Assembly: GCF_964204645.1 (NCBI RefSeq)
Contig: NW_027437439.1
Location: 62,001 to 126,000, forward strand
DNA from: Tubulanus polymorphus
Taxonomy: Eukaryota > Nemertea > Palaeonemertea > Tubulaniformes > Tubulanidae
DNA: 64,000 nucleotides
Reading direction: 5' to 3'
Shown: piece after piece, positions 19,525 to 29,469 of the stretch
How positions within the stretch are numbered: position 1 is the stretch's first letter
How the letters are laid out: each line of letters begins with the position of its first letter
The notes under the pieces: generated by a model
The model's database searches: none
Told to the model about the DNA's origin: nothing
Seen by the model: only the letters and a program-made list of their open reading frames with translations
Position numbers and translations under genes: made by a program

Positions 19525-20283
19525 TTACTCTCTACATCTTATAACTAATTCATAAATTACAGGGAAATTATTTAAATCAATTAAGTATCCATTATGATTT
19601 CTAATTTCTAATCTAAAATTATTAAATTTAGGAATGCAAGGTTTGAAATCACATTCTGTTAAATTATAATTTATTTGCGTTCCAAATTCTTTAACATTCT
19701 TCAATGGTAAAATGTTTAGTAAACCAGAATTACAAGTTATATCTTTAGTTGCTTCAAATGTTTTTGTAGGATCGATTAAATTGCAATAAATATAAAAATG
19801 TGTAAAAGGCATTATATTTGGTGTAGCATCAGCATTGAGTATCCTTATATCTGGGGTTATTCCTAAAATTTTAGCTAAAGGTTTTTTAACTAGAAATTGA
19901 TGTTGATCTTCATTACCTAATTGTATTCTTATTTTATCAGAACTATCACTTTTAATCAGTCTTAATCCAAATCCAGCAGATGCACCCATTTTTAACCGAG
20001 CTCTTCTATTAATTTCTTGAGCTAATGTATCTAAATTATATAATCCTGGTTTAAGATAAAGATGAAACCATTTACTTTTATTTCTATCATGAATTAAAAA
20101 GACTCTATGTTCAATAGACTTATCCGATACATTGTAAAAAGAATTACATAAACTTATATTTACTAATTTTAAATCAACACAATTTTTGAATTCTCTGTCT
20201 AATTGTACTAATAAATTATGTGATTTATAATTTGTAAGTTTTCTAGAATCAACAAATATTCTGTATTCTTTTAATTCCGCCAT
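19525..20283 (-). CDS. Minor capsid (penton-like, single jelly-roll) protein
   Basis: A 252-residue beta-rich protein of typical Polinton penton length. It begins MAELKEYRIFVDSRKLTNY and contains the strand VDLKLVNISLCNSFYNV and the block YLKPGLYNLDTLAQEINRR. It finishes with the diagnostic segment PKFNNFRLEIRNHNGYLI and PVIYELVIRCRE, which matches the last strands of Polinton/adintovirus pentons. It would sit at the capsid five-fold vertices. The frame is intact and the gene is single copy, lying just outside the duplicated block. The leader is A-rich (GAAAATATGTAAAATAAATGG), unlike most virion genes here. Confidence 0.75.
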   Translation of the reverse strand: MAELKEYRIFVDSRKLTNYKSHNLLVQLDREFKNCVDLKLVNISLCNSFYNVSDKSIEHRVFLIHDRNKSKWFHLYLKPGLYNLDTLAQEINRRARLKMGASAGFGLRLIKSDSSDKIRIQLGNEDQHQFLVKKPLAKILGITPDIRILNADATPNIMPFTHFYIYCNLIDPTKTFEATKDITCNSGLLNILPLKNVKEFGTQINYNLTECDFKPCIPKFNNFRLEIRNHNGYLIDLNNFPVIYELVIRCRE

Positions 20284-20300
20284 TTATTTTACATATTTTC

Positions 20301-20642
20301 TCATTCGAAATCTATTTCATGGTGTCCTTTTTCATTCTTACCTTTATATACGAAATAGAAATCTCCAGAACATAATTCTTCTAGATCTTCACTTGATAAT
20401 CTATGAAATCTATCTGGTAAATAAGTTCTGAATTTATGTGTATTTCCTTTTAATCCTTCATATTCTAAGTGTATAACTAATTTATCTCCATATTTGTTAG
20501 TAACTGTAACAATATTTGTAATTAAATATTTCTTGTGAATTGTTAATTCTGTTAACTTTTTGAATTTATAATCTACAGATTTTACATTTGTGGTATCTTT
20601 AATTCTATCTAAGAATTCACTGTGTACTTGTTTACTCTCCAT
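20301..20642 (-). CDS. Small conserved Polinton protein, possible OB-fold/DNA-binding (113 aa)
   Basis: Conserved elements are LTIHKKYLITNIVTVTNKYG, LVIHLEYEG, the FRTYLPDRFHRLSSEDLEEL block and FYFVYKGKN. Similar small proteins (KYLI... T.YG..., YLP.RF) accompany PolB in Polintons of many invertebrates. The short beta-rich layout would suit an ssDNA-binding or replication accessory role; that is inference. It lies between PolB and penton and has the A-rich leader shared with PolB. A diverged 5' fragment of the same gene from another Polinton lies in host DNA at 41780-41987. Confidence 0.6.
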   Translation of the reverse strand: MESKQVHSEFLDRIKDTTNVKSVDYKFKKLTELTIHKKYLITNIVTVTNKYGDKLVIHLEYEGLKGNTHKFRTYLPDRFHRLSSEDLEELCSGDFYFVYKGKNEKGHHEIDFE

Positions 20643-20666
20643 TTATTATACAAATTTTTATTGAAA
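20640..20666 (-). promoter_or_regulatory. A-rich 'early-like' leader (20642 gene)
   Basis: On the coding strand AATAAAAATTTGTATAATAA is followed by ATGG. It is the best example of the class also seen at 3295-3324 and 9898-9925. The ectopic fragment at 41780 keeps a similar leader (TATAAAAATATGTATTATAA). Confidence 0.5.
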
Positions 20667-23426
20667 TTTATTAACACGTTAGAATCCTTTTCATAATTTC
20701 ATTTTCTTTTGTTTCTTCTCTTTTGAATTTCATATATTCATCTAAATTACAACCATAGGCGACTGTGTGGATTCCATCATCTAAAATATATCTTTTATCA
20801 TCAAATGGGTTTAGACTTATCTTCTCTATCTCTTCAATATACATTTCATGATCTTCAGATCTTAAACATTTCATTTTATGTTTTCTAACTTCTTCATTAA
20901 ATATACAATTGATGTAATCTTTGAAATGAATATTCTTTTCTACTACACTTTTAGTAATTCCTTTTAACTTTTTAGCTTCATGTTCTTTAGTTTTATAACT
21001 ATACATTTTAGATCTAATAACAATGAACTCTATCATTTCTTCACCACCTAATTTATCCTTAAACTTCCCTGGAACTTTTTTATTATCATTGCTAAACAAT
21101 TCATGATTTTTTGGATAGTTACTAAAATCAAAATGATGTTTTAATGATTTTAAATCATCTTTTATATTATCACTTTTTATCTTTAATATATAACTGTCAG
21201 TATCTAGATATAATATTTCTATATTTTTTTCTCCAAAATGGGGTTGTAATATGTTATAGTAAAATTGATACATTAATAATTTTGAAATTTCTAGATGCAC
21301 CAACATAAATAGGTTTATTGAACTTCATAGAAGTTCTCCTCATTTTAACTGCTGCTAAATTTTCATCAAATATTCTGTTGCCTATGAATTTCGGATACGA
21401 TTGTAAATGTCTAATTCTTTTACCATTACTAACTAACTCAATATCACTTCTATTTCTTATGTTTTCACATGTTTTTCCATAAAATGCATTATTCATTAAC
21501 TTAAAAAAATCCTTCTCAAAATCAGTTTTAGCTTCAGTTCTCTGTGTAGTATTAAAATCTATATATTTTTCTAACCACTTAGATTGATTAAATGAAATAT
21601 ATCTATGTACTTTTTTTAATATCATTCCTTGATTCAAATAAAACTTCAACATTCTATAATGTACTACATAATTATATTTATCTTCTTGAGTTACCATTAA
21701 CTTTTCAGTATGAACATGATTATCGGGTTTAATTCTTTTTTGATAATTTGATAATTCTTCATGTTTAACAATTTTATGTTCGGGACAATATGCTAAATTT
21801 CTAGATTTGAATTCAATATTTTCGGGGTATTCTAAATCTACAACAAAGAAGTAACCAATATCTGAATCATCTGCAATATCTAGGATTCTTTTCTTCCAAT
21901 CAAATTTATCAATTTGTAAAACTTCAGTTATTTCAAACATCCCATAAGGTTGTGGTTCCATCATTGCCCAACCATAAAGGTTATTTGCATCTATGTATAA
22001 TAATTTATATCCAGGATTATCATTTACATTGAAATATCTATCACCCAATACACCTGAAACACCTCCTCTTATAGATTTTTCAAATAATAGTAATTGATCT
22101 ATATTTGTTAACAAATCCATTTTTATATCTGTAAATTTTAATCCACAATCCCATGTTAATCCTGGTGATGAATAACAATGACAAGGATCAATATTGAAAT
22201 ATTTTAGGTTTACATCTCTAAACCTTTCGAATATATCGGTTAATAATAATACATCTGATTTTAAATATAAATCTACTAATTGTCCATGATTTTTAATTTC
22301 AAAATGATTCCAAATATTCAATGTTCTATTATAAACTTCATCTTTAACATATTCATTTTTTAATTCATCATAGAATTGTTCTTTCAATAATTCAGTTATT
22401 TTAAAATCATTATGATTTTTATAGAAAGAATATGGAATTGCTCCTTTATATCTCATTAATTTAAAATCATCATAATTTGGGTAATATTCTTTTAATATTT
22501 TTAATTCATCATCAACTAATGATTTTGATAAGTTATCTAATGAACTATTTAAAAATCTATATGAATCTATAAATCTTAGACAACCAAATTGGAATATATA
22601 ATTCTCAGATGTTTTAGCTAACATTCTAAATTTATAAGTTGGTATTTTATCTTTTGATCTATTTGAATTTAATATTTCTATTTCATTATTGATTTCTTCT
22701 ATTTTATGACATAGTTGCTTAATGAATAAATGCGCGTCATATCCTGATAGATTATGAAATATAACTGGTACAAAATTAATTTTCTTAGCTTGTAAGTTAC
22801 AATTCTCATGTGCAGCGCCTCTAAACTTTCCGTTCAAATGATCATGGTCTCTTACTTTTTTATCTTTATAATTAAATATCTTTTCACAATAATAACATTT
22901 ATCTGTAAACTCAAATACTTCTTTATCTTCTTCTGTCATAATTATTTCTTTATTTTCATTTAACTTTTCATTAAATTTTATTTCATATTCAATTAATAAG
23001 TCACAAAAATGATTGATAACATTTTCATTTCTATAATGATAATATTCACTTTCAATTAGTTCTGGATAATCAGATTTTATATATAACCCGAAAGCAGCAG
23101 CTGATTGATGAATCTTTTTAATAGTATTTGTTTTTGGTGGTTCTTCTGAATAATCACTTTCATTAGAATTTAATTTCTTTCTTTCATAATATATATCTTT
23201 TCTATCTTTATCTGTTAATTCTTTATTTAATGATTCAAAATCTCCATATATTACAAATGGTACTTTATTTTTGTAATCATATTTTTTGAATTCTAATATT
23301 TTATCCTTTTCATTTGGTAAAACTAATTTACAATAATCATGATTATCACATAGTTGTTTATGATTTAATAATGTACTTTCATTACTAAATTTATGTAAAC
23401 ATTTTCTACATAGATATATTTTATTA

Positions 23427-23539
23427 TCCGAATAACCATAGAAGCGATAACATTAAAAACCTCATTTTCTAATGAGTAACTACAGTTTATTAACACGAAC
23501 GTTTTCGGGATCATATCCCCTCATCAGGTGAAATACAAG
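23427..23539. repeat. Penelope-like element left inverted repeat
   Basis: This matches the reverse complement of 24663-24776 almost perfectly; it contains AACGTTTTCGGGATCATATC. It is a terminal copy in inverted orientation. Confidence 0.92.
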
Positions 23540-23586
23540 AGTTAGGCCCAACCTTAGCGAACTTTTGTCTTGCCCATTTTGAAAAC

Positions 23587-24558
23587 TTGCTCCTCTCCAA
23601 AACTAATTACAAACCGACATTATACCTGAGATACGTGGACGATATTTTCGGCATATTTCGAAATGTATCCAGTTATAAACTATTTTTTGAAGAATTGAAT
23701 CGCCTCCATTCTAACCTTAAATTCACTTTTGAACTAGGTCCTAATCTATTACCTTTTCTCGATACCGAAATACAAATTCCGTTAGAAACCGGTAGTGACT
23801 TTATATCTCGAGTGTACAGGAAAGCTTCCAACACAGGCCTACTTTTGAACTTCAACGCCATGTGTCCGTATAAATGGAAAATAGGACTCATCAATACCAT
23901 GCTTTTTCGTGCCTACAATATTTGCAGTGATTGGACCATCTTTTCAGAAGAAATCAATTTCTTGAAAAATCTGTTTAAATCTAATGCGTTTCCTATTCAT
24001 GTCATCGATCAATGTATTAATAGATTTTTGAAATCAAAACAGAACTCAGAACCTCAACCGAAACCTGTTGAAGATGGAATTGATCTATTCATTTCATTAC
24101 CGTATATTGGTAACCCGTCAATCCTATTTGCCCGAAAATTAAAATATCTATTTAAAAGGAATTTTGAAATCAACTTGAAATGTGCATTCACTACGACCAA
24201 AATTAAGAATTTTTTCTCTTTGAAATGTGCTACCCCTAAATCGCTGAAGGCTAAAGTCATATATAAATTTAATTGTTTATGTGATATAAACACTTCCTAT
24301 ATTGGGAAAACTAAACGACATTTGGCCATCAGGATTAAGGAACACAGATCAAAGACTTCTGCGATTGGACAACATCTCGCAATTTGTCACACTTGTGATC
24401 AGGAATTCAGTAACAACAAATTCAAAATTCTAGACAAAGGTTCATCTGATCTCGACTGTAAAATTAGGGAGGCCCTGTTTATTAAAGCGCAACGACCCTC
24501 TTTAAATCAACAATTATTTCAAAACGGCTCATCCTTTATCCTAAATGTATTCAAATAA
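23587..24558 (+). pseudogene. Penelope-like RT C-terminus + GIY-YIG endonuclease (5' truncated)
   Basis: The open frame starts with the RT catalytic box YLRYVDDIFGIF (YVDD). It keeps FLDTEIQ, YRKASNTG and the thumb, then a GIY-YIG domain near residues 240-300 (YKFNCLCDINTSYIGKTKRH, ...IRIKEHRSKTS, Glu in CKIREALFI). RT motifs A and B and all upstream regions are missing, so it is a dead-on-arrival copy. No ATG fits the frame start. In intact elements this protein copies RNA at a nick made by the GIY-YIG nuclease. No internal stop is present, implying a fairly recent insertion. Confidence 0.9.
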
Positions 24559-24662
24559 TTAGTTTGTAATTAAATACTTGGTTTGTAATTAGCTTAGAAT
24601 TTAGCACTTGTAATTTTGTAACTTATGTTGTATATAAACCTGTAGTTTAATCATTTGATCCA

Positions 24663-24776
24663 CTTGTATTTCACCTGATGAGGGGATATGATCCCGAAAA
24701 CGTTCGTGTTAATAAACTGTAGTTACTCATTAGAAAATGAGGTTTTTAATGTTATCGCTTCTATGGTTATTCGGAT
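24663..24776. repeat. Penelope-like element right inverted repeat
   Basis: Inverted partner of 23427-23539. The pair could let the insert fold into a long hairpin. Confidence 0.92.
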
Positions 24777-25963
24777 ATTTGAACTCTCTTCCTAAGATAT
24801 ATTTTATTATGGTGATCACTTTCTGTTCTAAAAAATAAATCTATTTGTTTAATCCACATATAATGATTCTCATAATATAGTATATCTATAACATCATTTG
24901 AATCATAATCTTTTGATAGGTATAAAGGTTCTAATGTATAATGTTTAATATTATTTCCTTTTGTATTTGGTAATTTAATTAAATCAAATACATTTATCTT
25001 TAAATTATTATCTCTTTCTATTTTGGGGATGTTTTTAATTCTAACAGGATACTTATCTATCTTATAATTATTTTCAAATGGTTTATAATGAGTTAATCTA
25101 AAACTATGTGTAATATCTTCTGTTGGATGTAAACAACTTATTATAGCCCATAGAAAACATTTATCATCTTCATTTTGTATATTTATTACAGCATTAGTTT
25201 TAAATGGTAGTTTAATATAACTTGATGCTTCAATATCTGGTTCTTTATAAAATGATACATTATTTTCATCAATTGGTTTTGATTTAGTTAACTTATTATA
25301 TTTTGTGTTATAAACATGTAAAGTTATAAATATTATCTCATCAAATATTAAACCAGATCCTTCAAAATATTTCTCTTCTATTTTAGTTTTTATTTCATTA
25401 TAACATTTATTTAATTTATCATCTATATGTTGTTTAGATATAATATGTTGTGAATGAGAATTTATATTATATATTGGTTTATCTTCAGATTTTATAAACT
25501 TTACTTTAACTGATATACTTATTTTAGGATATTCAACATCTGTAATTATTTTTATTATTTCTTTCATATTTTCTAAATGTTTTTTATTTTCTTCTATTGT
25601 TTTACTTTTATGAAATTTAAACTCAATAGCTGCTGGACCAATATCACTTTTAAATGCTTCGGTTATCTCTATATCTTTTTTATTATCTAATGAATTAATA
25701 TAATTTCTTACATCTTCCATATATGGTCTTTTATTGTTTAATTTATTTTTTATTCTTTTAATTGTCTTCTGTTTCTTATCGTTATCATTATCAAAATAAT
25801 CTTCACCTAAAATATCATTATTCTTATTTCTAATATGACTTATAGATTTTAAATGTTCTTTATAATATCTTTTATCACTGAATGATTGATTACATGTATC
25901 ACATTTATATGTTTCTTTTTCATTCTTTAATTCTTCTAATTTAGTTTCTAATATATCATCCTT

Positions 25964-26157
25964 ATATTCTAGTTTCAATTTATTCTCTAAATGTGTTCTA
26001 GTTTTATTGTGTCTTGCTTTTTGAGACTTGTCTATATCGATATTACATGTTGGGCAGTAGTATTTATTTGCTACCATTTTAATACTATATTTTTTATTAA
26101 AATTGATTTTAGAAGTTCAATGATTTAAATGTTATTCATATATGTGAATATTTTAAG
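25964..26157. repeat. Right TIR, inner part
   Basis: Inverted match to 2908-3105. It includes the PolB start codon, leader and first ~38 codons. Confidence 0.85.
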
Positions 26158-26338
26158 AGTAATAGGGATAATAGGCTTTCGTATCAAAGGTCGAAGGGGT
26201 GAGTGAGTAAAAATGAAAATAATAATTTACAGTTGAATTAGGAGTGTGCGCGACTAATTCAACTGTAAATTATTATTTTCATTTTTTACGAGCTCGACCG
26301 TTCGACCTTTGGTATGAAAGCCTATTATCCCTATTACT
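26158..26338. repeat. Right terminal palindrome of the Polinton
   Basis: The outer sequence (AGTAATAGGGATAATAGGCT inward) and its complement flank nested arms: AAAATGAAAATAATAATTTA and AATTCAACTG with their complements. A short loop of about GGAGTGTGCGCGACT lies at the centre. The outer ~45 bases match the left end; the inner arms differ from the left palindrome. Confidence 0.85.
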
Positions 26339-26906
26339 TCCATTCTAACAACAATTTACATCGCCCGCTAGAAATCATGAATTCATAACCTGCTTGAGTT
26401 GGTAATTCTTTTACTGCATGTTTGTGACATCTATGTAAGATTTTCGAGCGTTCTTCAAAACGATATATGATATAAACCCGACTACCTCGCACTCCATCGA
26501 CGTTACTCCTAAACAACAACGAAATCAAACCATTACTGAGGATATCAAGTCGTTTTCTTCCGGTAGCGCAGAGTTTGTTGTCGGACTCACCGACGAGAAG
26601 GTAGTTTTCGTTACAGAATATCGACGGCTCGATGTCGTAATAAACGTGAACGAGAAAACTTCCCGGTAAAGAGCTGTTGACGAACCAACGACATTCAACA
26701 CCGCGAACTAACGACGGATAGTTCGGTGAAACGATGTAACCAGACGTAGAATCGACGGAGTATTGAGTGTTGTTAGATGATGAACTGACTGTAACAGACG
26801 CGGCTTCCTCGACAGAGTTTGCGCGATCAGCCCGCGTAAATATACAGTCTCCGCAAGCGATCAGTAAAACTACGAACAACGCTTTCATTCGCTGCATATT
26901 GAACAC
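26339..26906 (-). pseudogene. Receptor copy C: CUB exon fragment cut by the Polinton
   Basis: This is the first ~189 residues of the receptor family's exon 1: signal peptide (MKALFVVLLIACGDCIF) and first CUB domain (GYIVSPNYPSLVRGVECRW). It is close to copies A and B. The exon stops exactly at the Polinton terminus, and the remaining part of the gene is not on the other side of the element within this window. The copy also has Cys to Ser at SSSNNTQ, where A and B have SSC, probably losing a CUB disulfide. Considered non-functional. Confidence 0.85.
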
Positions 26907-27340
26907 AATTCACGCATTAAAACAAACACATTTCTAACTATTTCCAAGTTTGCGCGATATTTCTCATAAGAGTCGTTGCAAAGTAATGACAAGTTGTCAG
27001 AATGTCAGAAGTTGACGAATTGATCGAGTCCAATTATTTTGTATAAAGATCTCTCATCAAACTGGCACCAGACTCGTATTTCTGTTACTTTCATCTGTTC
27101 TCGGTTTCCCTGTAATTACCGCGGTTTCTAAATTTAGACGTGTTTCAATATATCGTGTTTATAATCGTGTGCAATTATTTCTCTAAAAATATATTTACTG
27201 TCGCTCCCGAACTGCGTTCAGTTTGTGATAATATTCTATGACATTTTCTATCTTTACCTCAAAATATTCTGCGTCTCTGTAAAACACTTCGTCAATATCT
27301 GTTTTGACTAAATTCGCTCTACAGTCAATATAATAACTGA
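26907..27340 (-). promoter_or_regulatory. Conserved 5' flank of receptor copy C
   Basis: This is near-identical in sequence and order to 38786-39240 and 53344-53790, including AAGTTTGCGCGA, AGTCGTTGCAAAGTAATGAC and TTACCGCGGTTTCTAAATTT. It must contain promoter and 5' UTR of the family. No core element was pinned down. Confidence 0.5.
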
Positions 27341-27437
27341 GTTGAAGCTAAGTGAAGCGCGTGGATATCTGATTGTGGTGGGGAAGAAGTCTTTCGGAAC
27401 AGATTGTTTTGAAGAAACAACAGCAACCAAGTAAGAC

Positions 27438-27520
27438 GGGGATAACAGTTGTAGAATAGAAACAAAGAAATGTTTGGAATCTTTAGTTAGGAAACGGTTA
27501 CAATTACCCCGGCGAGAATC
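27438..27520 (-). pseudogene. Scraps of receptor 7TM exon upstream of copy C
   Basis: Two short matches to exon 3 of copies A/B are seen: GATAACAGTTGTAGAATAGA (compare 33009) and AAACGGTTACAATTACCCCG (compare 33175). The sequence between them is diverged. Similar scraps precede copy A (39316-39470) and, shorter, copy B (near 53875). Confidence 0.6.
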
Positions 27521-27529
27521 TGACTCGCG

Positions 27530-29469
27530 CACTCTGATTCGCTCCGTTTTAAATTTGTCCCGTTCCAGAGCTGGACCCGTTTAGAACGGTCTAACTGGTT
27601 CGTACTGTGAACGCGACGAAATTCAAACCAATAATAAATGAGGTGAATTGATAATTCCTAAACTTATGATCATCATTTAAAAACGTTTGATTTCACTCAA
27701 TCTATGTACATTACAGTCCGTTTGGCATTTTTACTTGGATTTTACGGATCAGTAAAATTCATCGTACTGAATTGTTTTTTATTCCTCCTTCCTCTTTCGG
27801 CACAATTTTTCAACAAAGAAAATTCTGTTATTCCTTCTCAGGTTTCAATCCAGTTACTTATAAAAGTTATGTTCATCTTAATTTTCAATCTCATGATTTG
27901 CGAAAACTAGTTCTTTTTTCATTTTTCCCATTGTTTGAATCAACTTAATCACAATTTCCAATTATTTCCGTTTTTTTGCGGTCCTTTGATGTTTTTTGTG
28001 TCGAATACTCTAATAATAAAAAAACTTCATTTTGATCCAATTTGTCTCCCTCTGTTTTGGAGCGCCTACATGTATGAAGGCAAAAAATGATGATCTTATA
28101 TGTTCGGTCACCGATAGTTGTGGAAATGTTTGTGTTTGTGTTTCTTAATAATGATTATTGAGAATAAGTTGGCGCCAGCGGCAGATTCAACTTTTAAGTA
28201 TCTGATATAATTTGCTCTTCTGGTACGAAATTAGCATCTTTTGATAATAGGTTTAACTCAGATATATTAAAGGACTTTAAAATATTGTATTATTTCAACA
28301 CTGGTGTATAATCGGTCCGTGAAAAAGAACATATTTCAATATTCCCCAATCAACTGTGTTTATGCATTATGGTGTTATATTTTTGGTAGGAGGTGCTTCG
28401 TCTCTCGTGGTAGAGACTGTTATATAATGATGATTTTCTTAATAGCCTGTTTAGTAATCGCTTCAAATGCTAGTTCATAATCCACTATAGGCCTATCAGT
28501 CGATTTACCAAGGTCAAAGCATCTGTTCTAATCACCTATGGTTTGGATAAAGTAGGCCAGATTGACTGTTTGTAGTCCTTCCTTTTATAAAACCGTGTTG
28601 ACCGTTGAACAGGATTCTAAATTCCCTTCATTTTCAATGATATGGTGCGGATGCGTCAGCGTACGCGCTATCGTGGTCAACACGGTACAACAACAAGAAT
28701 ACGCGCCTAATTCCAATATTCAAATGGCAAAATCTAAAACAACACATCAAACTCTCAACTTCGATCAATTCAACGAAATCTTGATTTAAAAAGTGGACCA
28801 TAAACAACTATCAATCATAAAACTAGTTTATTTGTTGATTGTAATCTGCTTGTAATTGTTACATATGACATCCATCCGCCTTTGATCTAATGTTATTTGT
28901 TATATGAATCTGTATGCGAGGGGAATGAATGATGTGTGATGTGTGTTTTAAGGTGGCCCAATGCTCCAAACAAGCATTCGTGCTTTCTATTGGGCTATCC
29001 TTCACTACATATTATAACATCTTGTCGACTCTTTATTCATATTTATATCTGTTATAATTTCTCTTGAAAATAAACTAGTATATATATAATACGAACAAGG
29101 CTGTGCAGAAAATCCGTTATCGCTGCCTTGCAGCTATATTTACTATCGCTATTAACTTGTTAATAATATCGTTTCGGCAATGTAGACAAATAAAATACTT
29201 ATTCCATTCTATTCTGCAATAGCTACGGTACGCCAACGAGGAAGAGATGACCTCCAGTGCGCCAGTAGAAGCTGTATAACGTCATCAATATATCGCGACT
29301 GGACTGGTTACTGGTCAATTCAATAATCGATTTTTTTTAATCCAAAATTACTTTATTGATCCTAAATACTAGCTAACTTAATATCATGTTTTTCATTGTC
29401 GACAATATAACGCAATATATGTGTTATTTCTAAATGCGTCTAAACTTTCAAGTTAGTTTTCTTGTTTAC
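27530..29469. other. Intergenic, no gene recognised
   Basis: Only short frames without domains are present (for example 27704-27910 and 28562-28789, both plus). Around 28955-29010 a TGGCCCAATG...ATTGGGCTA inverted pair, followed by an A/T-rich tail, may be the 3' end of an old retroelement. Any downstream exons of the ankyrin-like gene (its 3' side) would lie here, but none could be identified. Confidence 0.4.

Larger units (their letters stand above)
23413..24810 (+). mobile_element. 5'-truncated Penelope-like element inserted in PolB
   Basis: AGATATATTTTATTAT occurs at 23413-23428 and again at 24795-24810 as a 16-bp target-site duplication. The insert carries an RT tail plus GIY-YIG endonuclease and ~113-bp inverted repeats at both ends, an arrangement known for Penelope-like elements. 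About 18 bases (24777-24794) between the right repeat and the duplication are extra. The PolB frame is consistent on both sides of the target, so the insertion hit an otherwise open gene. Orientation is opposite to PolB. Confidence 0.9.
20671..26077 (-). pseudogene. PolB: Protein-primed family B DNA polymerase, broken by a frameshift and a Penelope insertion
   Basis: Reading leftward, 24795-26077 gives the N-terminal region: zinc fingers (YYCPTCNIDID, YKCDTCNQSFSD), then KCFLWAIISCLHP and ENHYMWIKQ. A Penelope-like element then interrupts. From about 23412 the frame resumes without ATG: finger CRKCLHKF, ExoI IYGDFES near 23240, ExoII HNLSGYDAHLF, ExoIII YLKSDVLLLTDIF, polymerase motif A LYIDANNLYGWAM and motif B NNAFYGKT. 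A 1-nt shift near 21285-21300 moves motif C (LYLDTDSYIL) into the frame 20671-21306. All catalytic motifs survive, but the chain cannot be made as one piece. The total coding length fits Polinton PolB. Its 5' end lies inside the right TIR. Confidence 0.93.
2502..26338. mobile_element. Polinton/Maverick-type virus-like element
   Basis: This is a 23.8-kb element bounded by matching termini beginning AGTAATAGGG. It carries the Polinton hallmark set: protein-primed family B DNA polymerase, retroviral-type integrase with chromodomain, A32/FtsK-like packaging ATPase, jelly-roll major capsid and penton-like minor capsid proteins, plus several small membrane proteins. Genes are compact, often about 20 bp apart. 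Removing the 4.03-kb tandem duplication and the ~1.4-kb Penelope insertion leaves about 18.4 kb, normal for the family. Flanking bases (GACCAT left, TCCATT right) do not form a clean 6-bp duplication. Several core genes are broken, so it is unlikely to be autonomous. Confidence 0.93.
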
